Origin: Usnea hakonensis
Lineage: Eukaryota > Ascomycota > Lecanoromycetes > Lecanorales > Parmeliaceae
Reading direction: 5' to 3'
DNA: 64,000 bases
Assembly (NCBI GenBank): GCA_013423325.1
Contig: BLJB01000207.1
Location: 1-64,000 of the forward strand
Part shown: positions 33,301 through 43,357 of the stretch, piece after piece
Numbering within the stretch: position 1 is the first letter of the stretch
How the letters are laid out: every line of letters begins with the position of its first letter
Made by a program: the position numbers and the translations under genes
Notes under the pieces: generated by a model
Database searches by the model: none
Told to the model about the DNA's origin: nothing
The model's input: the letters and a program-made list of their open reading frames with translations, nothing else

Positions 33301-35760
33301 CTGCTCGATTCTTCGGACAGCGTGATAAAAATAGACTGGGTTTCTTGTATGGCGAGGAATGTGGTCGGGCGTAATAACTTCTACTTGCTGCAGAGTGCCT
33401 GTTTCTATCGGCAACTTGGGTAAGTTGAAGGTCATTGTGTTTGCCACCGTTCTCAAGTCTTCGACGATGGTCTCGGTAAAGCGAGAATGAAACCCATGAC
33501 TAATTTCTAGCCGTTGATGCCGAATTCTGTTAAATCTTAGGCACGACTTCAACGTCTCCTCCACAGCAGCGATAGATTTATCGGTGCCAACAACCACCTG
33601 AAACTCCGGAGCATTGTAGCAGGCAATCTCAATTTGCTGACGACCAAATGGGATACTGTCTATAAGGTCTTGGACTAGCTCGACGGAACTATGAATCGCA
33701 AGCATGGTACCGCGATCTGGCCCCCATTTAGTCTGCATCAATCGTGCCCGAGTTCCAATAAGCTTCAAGCCGTCTTCGAGAGACAAAACACCGCTCACGG
33801 CTAGAGCAGTCAGCTCTCCAAAGCTCTGCCCCACAACTGCGTCGATTCGAACCCCGCAGTCGATCCAAGCCTTTGCAACAGCATACTGGAAGGCGAATAT
33901 CCCACATTGATGCGAGACAATATCAGTAGACGGCTCGGTGTTGAAGATTGCAGGTAAAATGGGAGGGAAATTGAGCTCCTTCAAGATATGGTTGCAGCGG
34001 TTTATGTAATGTCTTATCAAAGGGCAGGACTCGTAAAGGCTTTGTTCGGATCCAGAATTTTGTGTACTCTGACCAGAAAAGACCAAAACTACCTTCTTTG
34101 GTTCTTGGGGAGCTTCGATGGGGCTACCTATAGCTTTCAAGGACTGGCGAAGCGTATTGATGTCCGACACTGTTGCTGTCCAACGATGTTGAAGATGGGC
34201 TCGTTTTTCAGATAAGGTGAAAGCCAAATCACCAATGGCAATGCACGAATCCATGTCTTCAAGATATTTGTCCAAGGTAGTAATACCCATGAGTAAGCTG
34301 TTCCTCGAGGCTGCACTTAAGAAGATGGGATACTCTTGGTTTTGCGGCATAGTGCTCCTGAACATTTGGGGACTCAAGTGTGGTCCCTGGCACAATAACA
34401 CGGCAGCATTACTCCCAGCAGCTCCGTAATTATTGATCATCGCTGCCCGAAAATTGACAGCCCAAGGCTCGGATTCTAGGGGAATCTTAAGCCCCAGTGC
34501 GTTTAGATCCCCCAATTTTGGGTTGATGTCTTTATGACTGGCCAAAGGCGGTATTGTGCCCTTTTTGATCATCATAAGTACTTTGATCAGGCTAACAATA
34601 CCTGATGCGACTTCCGAATGGCCAATATTACCTTTGATGGAGCCGATAGGAACACCATGACCGAAGACCTTAGAAATGCTTGCAATTTCTAGCGGATCAC
34701 CGACCTTGGTTCCAGTGCCATGAGCTTCGATATACGATATCTGAGAGGATGTCATTCTCGCTGCATCCAGCAATTTTTGATATAATGACACCTGTGCTGA
34801 TACGGACGGAACGGTAATCCTCGAGGAGAGACCGCCCTGGGTAGTAGCAGTGCCTGGGATGACACCTAGAATTTGATCTCCGTCTACTACGGCCTGAGAC
34901 AACGGCTTTAACACTACTAGACCTACGCCTTCTCCGCGGCAATACCCATCAGCAGCAACGTCGAACGGTTTACACTGACCACTTGGACTGAGGAATCCTG
35001 CTTTCCCAAGATCTAAGAAGTTGTGGACTCCAGTCAACACATTTACACCTCCAGCAAGCGCCATTGGGCATTCGCCCGTTTGAATGGCTTTGCATGCACG
35101 ATGCACTGCCACCAAAGATGCTGAACAAGCAGTGTTGAGGACTTCAGATGGGCCAGTCCAACCGAAATGATGGCTGATCCTTCCGCAGAGAAAGGCGTTG
35201 ATGGTTCCAATTGCCGTGAAAGAGGTCGGGGCATTGGTGCAAGTGTTTTCCTTATACTCAATGAAACCCGCCCCGATAAAACAGCCGACTGGGTCTCCCA
35301 GCTCACGTTGGTGACGGCGTAGATAGCCGCTGGATTCCATCGCCTCTACCGCCGTCTCGAGAAGTATGCGCTGCTGAGGGTCCATAGCGCTGGCTTCTTT
35401 TTGGCTTATACCAAAGAACGTATTGTCGAAACAGTCGACTTGGTCAAGAAAATTGCCAAAATATCGTCGTTTACCCGTAACGTTGGCATCCTGCGCAAGC
35501 CTAGAGCGGAAGCTCGCAGGAATGTCAATCTTTTGTACTGGAACTTCCTCAGCACGGCATTCACCAGTTGAGATTACGTCCCAGAGCTCCTCTAAGTTGT
35601 TGGCACCAGGACATCGGCAGGCCGCACCAACAACGGCAATTGAACTCTCCGGGAACTTGTACAGAGTGTCTGCATCTGCGATGACGTCGGCCGATGACAG
35701 CCTTTTCTCCGGGCTACACATGACTATGGAGAGTAGGTGACTGGAAGATAGTGAAATCAC
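30312..35760 (-). CDS. Non-reducing type I polyketide synthase, KS-AT-PT-ACP-TE, lacking SAT and CMeT
   Basis: Four exons (31386-35760, 30962-31327, 30811-30905, 30312-30749) sum exactly to 1757 codons plus stop. KS is about residues 38-460, with Cys212 (TACSAS), His347 (EAHGTGT) and His381 (GNIGHSE). AT has Ser646 in GQSFGE and His758 in GFHS. PT has His973 in GHTVLGQPICP and Asp1153 in SLDGFLQALG. A single ACP carries Ser1338 (LGVDSL). After an S/T-rich linker comes an alpha/beta-hydrolase domain starting HTIAYKVV, with LLLHGGGF, GWSTGGYLAMSTAW and HGDEDEVIP...QHLFD, the esterase-like TE of the DMOA-synthase kind. NR-PKSs normally begin with a SAT starter domain of about 350 residues. Here KS starts at about residue 38, and the 894 bp to the divergent P450 leaves no room or ORF for it. 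No C-methyltransferase separates ACP and TE. The start may instead be the ATG at 35721 (MCSPEK). Confidence 0.9.
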
Positions 35761-36654
35761 GGTATATTCACACGTTCTTCAAACATTCTGGCGGAGACAG
35801 TTTTCAAAAAAGCAATATCCTGTCAGGATCATAAGTCTGGTCGTAAAATATCATATGACAGGTAATACGTGTGTTGTTTGATGTCGATATGTACAGTTCA
35901 CAGACCAGCCCAGCCAATCTCGGGGTGGGCCCGGTGTTTGCGTGGGTCCAAAGTAGATTGGTAAGGGGTTTCCCATCTTTGATTACGACATTGACGCAAT
36001 GGAATTGTTCTAATCTACACCGCTATAGCTATAGGGGTGTAGATCCTACGCAAGCCCAATCGTCATCATCATCACCTATCATCCAATCATCACCTATTGT
36101 CGTGTTGGCCGCCTCTCTTCAGATCGCTGATTTACGAGTGGGCGCTATCGACTCGGCCATGTTCAGCAGTGGAGCAGACAAGTATAGGCGACGTCCGAGT
36201 ACGTCCGACAAGCGACTCCGCTCGATGTCGAGCTAGAATTCAGCACTACTTTACCTAAAGTACCTTAAATCATCATACCTTACTTTAGCTCGCCCCTTGC
36301 GGTCGCGGATCGAGGGATGGCGTTGCTTATACGAGCTGAGCCGGCGCCCTGCGGCTTGGCGGTGTAATTTTGGTATTGGTTATAATACAGATCGGTAGCT
36401 TTTGAATACGAGTACATTGTTGCTCAATGCGAAGGTAGTCGATTCTTTCGATCCTTCCTTTCCTTTTTTTCTTTTGCTGTGTGGCTCATTTATACGTCGA
36501 TAGAGATACGTATCCATCCGCTTTTCTCTTCCCTCTTTTCACATCATTATTTCCCTGGACTCTCTTGTGATTCTTTACTCAGCTAAAACACTAGCGACGC
36601 GAGTATCACAGGTGCTCACTCTTACAATCTTGTGTTTGGTAAATTGTTGCCATA
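35761..36654. promoter_or_regulatory. Shared divergent promoter of PKS and P450
   Basis: 894 bp between divergently transcribed PKS (minus) and P450 (plus), which points to co-regulation. AGGTACCT-like phrases (TACCTAAAGTACCTTAAATC) lie at about 36248-36280. A CGG-rich stretch with ...TCGCGGATCGAGGG lies at 36300-36350, and pyrimidine-rich tracts precede the P450 start (36440-36550). The ORF 35871-36236 has no motif. A Zn2Cys6-type CGG-pair operator could be hidden here but is not assigned. Confidence 0.6.
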
Positions 36655-38451
36655 ATGATGGAAGCGGCATTTGCTTCTTTCTTTACTTTCTGTTTTCTCG
36701 TCTTCCTTTATCAGCTCTCCCCCCTTCTCCACCCTGGCCTACGAAAGGTTCCTGGCCCAGTGTGGGCGAGGTACTCGAATCTCTGGCGCTTTATCGACAC
36801 GTGGAGAGGTTCTCATGAGGTGAAACTCGTAAAGCTTCATCAAAAGTACGGTAGCGCAGTCCGCGTTGGGCCCAATCTCGTGAGCGTCTCAGACCCCGAC
36901 GCCATCGACAAAATTTATGGAAGTAAGACGGACTTTATGAAGGTAGACAGGCACCGGCTTGCGAATTCGCGGCCTCCTGTGGTACGATTTTCTCTGCTAA
37001 AAGTCTTGTGAATGTACAAAGGGCGAGATGTACAGCGTTCGAGAGAAATTTAGGGAGGGAAAACGGATTCCGACATTGACGACGCTCAAAGACCGAACAG
37101 CACATGCTGCTTTCAAAAAGCCAATAGCTTCGGCCTATTCCATGACCGCCTTAACGACATTCGAACCGTTTCTCGATCTGACGATATGCCGTCTTATAGG
37201 GCGACTGGATGCAGAATTTGCTTCCGGAGCAAAAGCCGGAAGAAGTTGTGATACTCACAACTGGCTTCAGTATTGTGTGTCATCCCCGTACATAAGCCTT
37301 CTGAATCTCCAAGGCTGAATCGGCGTAGTTTACTTTGATCTTATTGGCGAGATCACATTCGGCCGTTCCTTCGGCTTCCTAGATGCAGGACGTGATATCA
37401 ACAGACTCATTGAGGCCGTGGCTATAGAATTTCGGTACAATGCACTTGTGAGTTCGACATTGCAGTCACCTCTTCTGAACGTGATAATTGATGATACTAT
37501 CAAGGTCTCTCAGATGCCGGTTCTTGACTATTGGATTAGAAAAAACCCCATCAGGACCCGACTAGGCACCGCAACAAACCCGTTCGCGCTTCGGGCAAGC
37601 CAATTATTGAATGAAAGGCTGGCAGAGAAGGAGGCCGAAAGTGCGAACCGTCGTGACTTTGTCTCACACCTTCACGAATATCAGCGCAACCACCCTGGGC
37701 AGCTGTCCAACACGGCCTTTTTTGGCCATGTGATGACCAACCTACTCGTGGGCTCCGACTCCACTTCCGTCGCGATTCGTGCCGTCATCTACTATGTACT
37801 GAAGACACCAAACGTTTTGTCGACTCTGCAAGCCGAACTGGACGCGGCACAGCTCTCGTATCCCGCCCCATGGCATGCGTCTCAGGATGGCCTCCCCTAT
37901 CTCGATGCCGTCATCAAAGAAGCGCTGCGGTTTCATCCCCCAGGAACTCTCCTGTTAGAACGTATCGTGCCCGATGCGGGTCTGGAGCTTTCGAATGGTG
38001 TCACAATTCCCCCCGGGACGGTCGTCGGCATGAATGGCTGGAACATACAACGGCTACCCGAAGTGTTCGGCTCGGACGCTGAGATTTTCAACCCTGGCCG
38101 CTGGTTGCAGAGGCACGACGAGGATACGGCTTCATTCCAGGAGCGTATCCGAAGAATGAAACGAGCGGATTTTACTTTTGGGCATGGCCCGAGAGGTTGT
38201 ATTGGGAAACCTATTGCTATGATGGTGATGTACAAGCTTATTCCGACGCTATTTGGGCTCTTTGATGTATGTGATTTGCTGCATACCAACGAAAGGAAGC
38301 TACTAAATGCTCTGAGTAGATACAGCTTGCTGATCCGGCGAAAGAATGGAGGATTGAAAGTAGCTTCTTTGCAAAGCAGTATGATATGGATGTCACGTTT
38401 AAGTGGAAAGAAGGCGTTGATAGGCACGGCTGGCTGCAAAAGACATTCTAG
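36655..38451 (+). CDS. Cytochrome P450 monooxygenase (pisatin-demethylase/benzoate-hydroxylase-like)
   Basis: Four exons (36655-36981, 37022-37274, 37329-38266, 38320-38451) give 549 aa. An N-terminal membrane anchor (FASFFTFCFLVFLYQL) and a proline-rich hinge lead into the P450 fold. Marks are the I-helix VGSDSTS, the K-helix EALR in KEALRFHPPG, and the heme loop FGHGPRGCIGK with the thiolate Cys at about residue 484. The last intron restores a C-terminus starting IQLADPAKEW and ending GWLQKTF; reading through it yields a spurious tail to 38470. The second intron (37275-37328) and short first intron (40 bp) were placed by phase and family reading. It shares a promoter with the PKS and is very probably a tailoring oxidase of its product. 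It is anchored in the ER by its N-terminus. Confidence 0.87.
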
Positions 38452-39102
38452 CAGAATGTGGGCGACTTAATTGTGGATTGAGAGTATTGTACCAAGGTGG
38501 GTAAGGAATGCGAGGGCTTACAATTGGCCTAAGATGTTGGAAAGCTGGGAGGCCGGGGCATATCAAACACCATCGGGATAGACACTACCCAATTGTATCC
38601 CTCTCCGGGTCGTGTATCCTTGGTCCCCACCAAAGTCAAACAATGAAAGCCAAGTCAGTGTGCGCCTAAACCCTCAGTAAGTCAAACTCGATGTATTTGC
38701 TATACCTACATAAGCGAGCAACCACGAAAATATCTTGCCTTAGCGCTTGCTGAGCCCTAAAGACCAATTAGTAAGCTAGAAAATATTTGTTGGTGATTTA
38801 ATGTCAGTACGGTAGGTGTAAGGTCGTTTGCTCTGGCTTGTTGCTTCTGTTTTTTTTTTTTTTTTCGAGAGAGAGGTAGGAGGTGGGTGGGGTGTTTGAG
38901 CGGAGGGGAATGGGAGTATAAAGTAAGGAACGGACGTTTTTCATAAGAGCTGGAGGATAATGGCCGAGTCCAGAGGAAACTAACATGAGTGGAAACAGGC
39001 CACGGCAAGTCGAACGAAGTCAGTAAATGGTTGAGGGGCAGAACGCCATCCATTATCACACCGCTAGAAACGAGATCCACCTACCAACATACATACCTTT
39101 CT
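38452..39102. other. Intergenic
   Basis: 3' flank of the P450 gene, with a run of T's at about 38850-38865. No gene recognised; the minus ORF 38757-39080 has no motif. Confidence 0.45.
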
Positions 39103-39680
39103 CTAACGACCACTCATCACGGAACGTCCAAAAATCCCACGACGCAGATATATCGCAACAACCACGCCCAGCAGCTGCTGATGTGCGGCAAAGAGAAGCG
39201 TCAACAACAGCACCGTCGCCGAACTCATCCTAAACAATGCCAGCACCCACGCCATCACGACTTGCTGGGCCGTCCATCCCCGGAAAGAAGAGAGCAAGAC
39301 CTCGAGGCCGAGACGGAGCCGTTGGAGCATATCATGTAGTAGGAGGCGAGGGAGTCCTTCCTCGTCGCAACCGTCGGGGTGGGGCGTGCGGAGGATGAAG
39401 ACCGTTCTGGTTCGCGAGCGCGCCGAGGACGTAGGTGCCTAGGTTGACGAAGGATTCCTTGTGCTCCTTTGTGAATCCGCCAGCGGCTGCTTGCTTTTCG
39501 GGTTAGTAAACAAGAGGATTGTTCTTGGATTTGGAAAGAAGCCAAACGATATTGGAAAAGTGAACTCACCAAGTGGGGTCTTGTGGCACATGACGTTGTG
39601 GTGGTGCTTGTCGTATGTCCCAACAGACTTGCTGATGAGCTTGTGGGCCTTGCCCTCTTCATTCCATTCACAACATGGTT
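39103..39680 (-). pseudogene. Frame-broken conserved-looking membrane protein gene
   Basis: Two coding-like segments on the minus strand read on from each other only after a one-base frame change. The upstream segment (about 39570-39680, then 39395-39486 after an 83-bp intron 39487-39569) encodes CCEWNEEGKAHKLISKSV ... FTKEHKESFVNLGTYVLG. The downstream frame (39103 to about 39404) continues with VFILRTPHPDGCDEEGLPRL and a hydrophobic helix pair near FRMSSATVLLLTLLFAAHQQ. The two frames meet at a GG at about 39403. No start codon precedes the first segment in frame. It is either a decaying gene or one with an assembly indel and an unseen 5' exon. No family is recognised. Confidence 0.4.
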
Positions 39681-40280
39681 TCTATCTAGTCTGGGCAGGT
39701 TACTGAAATGCTCGTTTTAACACCGGTCGTAAGTAAATTCGTCTACGTAACACTCTCAAAGGGTCTTAATAGAGTGATTTCGCAGCCCGTACCGGTGTAT
39801 ATAAATAAGGTAATTCTTCTACTATCACCGTCACCAATATGCTATACCTATTTTAGTTATTAGGTGGTTATAATTATAAAGATTTTCTACTATATAGAGG
39901 GCTAGATATACTAACCCTTCTGCCAAAGTACAATACTCTATATCATGTCTTCTAGTAGACTGGCGCTGTGAGTTTTGGCTTTGATGGTTAGGCTGATGTA
40001 TGGTAGTGCTTATCTAGAGTTCTGAAGAAATAGAGCGGGTAATTAATACAGTCTCGCGCAACGGCTGCCGGTAGCTTTAGCAACCGGAGTTTTTGTTGCT
40101 CTATACGGGTGGGAGGAGGGTTGTGAAAGGTTTGGGTGTAATATATGTGGAAGTATCTACAATGTTACATAGAGAGCGCTAATACCAGCGAAGGATGGGT
40201 CTTGCTCCTGCTACCGAGTGAGTTGCGTTCATACTTTCATGGCATATAGCCCAATCCAGAACAACACAAAAGGCAAAGGT
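39681..40280. other. Intergenic with small AT-rich patch
   Basis: No ORF of note. About 39840-39960 is TA-rich with few CpA/TpG steps, possibly a small RIP-mutated remnant. 3' flank of the FAD monooxygenase gene. Confidence 0.4.
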
Positions 40281-41688
40281 TTAGTAGCCAGCAGAGCGAT
40301 CTTCTGTTTTTCCCGTTGTTTCCATCTCTGGTAGCTGCTTGAACCCATAATCTTCGACCGACACAGCATTTGCAGGTGGTCCGACGAACATGAATAGCAG
40401 CTTTACAAATCCAGATGCATAGAAGAGATATAGGATGGTACTCATCAATGTTATGCCCCATGCCGTTTCCGGGTTCATGATATGAGGTGCGCCGGGAAAC
40501 AGCTTCTGTGCCCGGTCAACGGTGGGTCGCATTTTCTTCTCATACTCGGCAAAAGCGGTGGTGAGATCAGCTGGGTTTTGTGAGATAGCGCCGGCTAGGC
40601 TGTAGGCACCATTTAAGGCTAGCGTTGTTCCCATGCCCGATATGGGCGAGGCACAGTATCTTTGCACGGTCAGCCACAGGTTCGAAGGCATTTATCGAAG
40701 GTACCGATGGAGTTGGAAGAACTTACCCAGCATCACCCAGCAGGACCACTCTCCCTTTACTCCACTTTTCCATTTTTATCTGGGCTACCATGGAGTAGTA
40801 GAAGTCATCCGTTGCCATCATCTCTTTGAGGATCCTCTCGCACTCCCACCCAACATCCTGGAAATACTCCTTCAAAAGCCTCTTCTGTGCGTCCACATTG
40901 TCAGGCCCCCTCGCCGCCACCTCTTCTAATCTTTGATCTTTGTCATTAATAACAGTCATGAACACGGTTGTCCGGTCTCTCTGCTCATCCGGCCTTACCA
41001 TGACGCTCCGTCGCCCGGGTGCATGGAACCAGCGACGCCACATAGTATCCCCTCCTCCTTTCGGCATGCTAAAGAACCCACCGTACATGCCTAGCAGCTT
41101 CACCCTTCCCTTTTCCCCCTCCGAACCCCACGCCATATTCCGCGTACGACTTTGTAGCCCGTCCGCCCCAACCACCAGATCGAAAGTCCGTCTCTCCCCA
41201 CTCTTCGAAAAGCGCACATGGACCTGGCTCCCATCCTGGTCCAACTCCGAGAGTGTATCCCCGAAGACATATTCTATGCCCGCTCCACCCTCCCGTTGCA
41301 CCTCCTCGCTGACTAGCTTACTCCTCGTGAAGCAAATCTCCGCTAACCGACCTCTCAAGATCTCGATATCGCTCGTAGGGGTCTGAGTCTGCCCGCTTTT
41401 GTCCGCTGCGAACTGGCCCCATACGCGATTCTTCCCATCCACCATCTGGACGCCTTCTTCGCCTGTAGTGCTAGCACGGATGACGTTCTCGAGTCCGAGT
41501 TTGCGGATGATGGTGACCCCCGCACCGCGAATATCGATGTTTTGGCCTTGCATGCGTATGGTGTGGGATCGCTCGAGGATGGTAATGCGTGGTTTCTCAG
41601 AGGCAGGAAGCGGGGAGAGGAGCAAGAATGAGGCCAATGTAGGGCCGGCAACGCTACAGCCGACAATGAGGATGTTGAGAGGTGCCAT
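40281..41688 (-). CDS. FAD-dependent aromatic monooxygenase with C-terminal membrane segment
   Basis: Two exons (40727-41688, 40281-40659; intron of 67 bp) give 446 aa. The start at 41688 (MAPLNILIVGCSVAG) was chosen because it opens directly into the GxGxxG-type FAD-binding strand (VGCSVAGPTLAS); the upstream 37 codons of open frame look like leader. Other group A flavin monooxygenase marks are the DLVVGADGLQSRTR (DG) motif, and GDAGYCASPISGMGTTLAL restored by splicing, which contacts the FAD pyrophosphate. The C-terminal 60 residues contain a hydrophobic helix (GITLMSTILYLFYASGFVKLLFM) that most family members lack, suggesting membrane tethering. It lies 1.8 kb from the P450 and is probably a hydroxylase in the same pathway (inference from context). 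Confidence 0.85.
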
Positions 41689-42212
41689 TTTGAATCGGTG
41701 AAAGGAAATAAAGAGAAATTGGGGGCAAGATTTGGTAGAAGGAAAAATACAAGTAGATGTAGTTGTAGAAGAGAGAAGACTGGGAGCCCGTGAGGACAAG
41801 AAGGTGGGACAAGGAGATGGACTTCAGTGCCGGCATTATATACCCCTTAGAATGGCAGCTTGAGCCTTGTTGCAATTTCCGTAGTTTTGGCAAGATTTGG
41901 CGTCGTTGTAACTCGTAATCGTACCACATGATCATACTTGATGCTACCTTGGGTGCTCGGCCAAGAGATTCCAAGGTAAGATACCTTACGACATGCAGGT
42001 TTCAGGATCAGCCACCGCTTGTCGTTGAGCCCAAGTTTCATGGGTGGGGCACTTTCGGCTTCGGTTGCGGATTCGGGAATGTTTAGGCTTTGTTGGGCTC
42101 GGCCCGGGGATTTGGTTTCGGGTTCGGGGCTGTGCAGGGGCTGTGCATACGTCACGCGTTCTCACTCAAAGCCTTCCGCCATAAAACTCTAACCCTCGCT
42201 TACCCATCTAAT
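41689..42212. other. Divergent promoter of FAD monooxygenase and AIM32
   Basis: 524 bp. The phrase AAGGTAAGATACCTTACG lies near 41970. A short stretch of repeated TTCGG phrases occurs at 42050-42130. Overlapping ORFs are upstream extensions of the genes. Confidence 0.45.
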
Positions 42213-43331
42213 ATGGCCCCCATCATCCGCCCTTTACGGTGCTTAATCCCTCACCGCGCCCTCTCTACCTCCCCATACGCCTCTGCCCCTCGAAAACCTT
42301 CTCCTGTCTTGGGTGTAATACCCACAACTGAATCATGTCCGCCTTCTCGCTGCGCGTGCGCTGCGATGCCGGCGGGTTTGGATATCGATTATAAGAGGGA
42401 AATGAATGGCACCATGCCGCCGTATGCGCAGCATGTGGTTATTAATACCGGGAGGAAGGATTGGGGGAGCAGGATCGAGGAAGAGGAAGAGAGTGTGGAA
42501 GGTTCGGGGGTAAATTTGGCGAGAAGGTTGAAGGGCTTGGTGGGGAGGGGTGGGGATTATTTCGATGTATGTATGTATTGTTGGTTGTTTATGGTCATGT
42601 TCGCTGGAGATGATGATGGTGGTATGGAAGGGAGAGCTAATGCTGGCACGATATAGCCTGAAAGACCGGTTCTCATAACCAACGCCTCCTCAAGGACGGA
42701 ATCTGATCGAAATTGTATATCCGTCGATATATTCCCAGAAAGTATATATGTGCCAAATATACGCCCTTCGCCCGGATCCCTTGAAACCCTTGTGCAACTA
42801 TTTACAAACCCCAAGACGGCCTTTGTCCAGAAAGGGCTGGCGAAGAGAGACACATCAGAATTGGTAAATCGGAAAGACCAGCGGTCGTGGCCGATAAGGA
42901 TGCCGGGGGCTACGATATTGATCTGCGGGCATAACACGAGGGATACTCGATGTGGTATACTCGGACCTCTGTTGCGCGACGAATTTTGTTCCTACCTTAA
43001 TGCAAAGGAGCGCTCGATTGAGTCCAGAGGTGGGCAGCAATATACTACTCAGAGCAACTGCTCAAGGGTGGCGCTGACGAGCCATATCGGTGGTCATGCT
43101 TTTGCTGGGAATGTTGTTATTTACCTGCCGAAAACGTTCAAGATGCCAAGCGGAGAATTGTCGCCGTTGGCGGGGATGGGCATCTGGTATGGGAGGGTTG
43201 AGCCGAGGCACGTATGGGGGATCATGGAGGAGACGGTCCAGCGGGGATCTGTTATCCAAGAGCTCCTGAGAGGAATCCACCGGCCTGTTGATATTGGTGA
43301 CTACGACTGGATCGACGCGCTATGGTCGTAA
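42213..43331 (+). CDS. AIM32: AIM32-like mitochondrial thioredoxin-like Fe-S protein
   Basis: Two exons (42213-42566, 42657-43331; intron of 90 bp) give 342 aa. The start (MAPIIRPLRCLIPHRALSTS) is an Arg-rich, Ser-rich mitochondrial presequence. The C-terminal half has CGHNTRDTRC followed about 60 residues later by HIGGHAFAGNVVIYLP and IWYGRVEPRHV. This is the C-x8-C...H-x3-H ligand set of the AIM32/sucrase-ferredoxin-like family, which binds a [2Fe-2S] cluster and works in mitochondrial redox and protein-import quality. The 3' end converges with the CYC2-like gene only 26 bp away. The long open frame upstream of 42213 in the same phase has no presequence character. Confidence 0.85.
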
Positions 43332-43357
43332 CATAGAAGAAGATTATAGAGTGTAAA

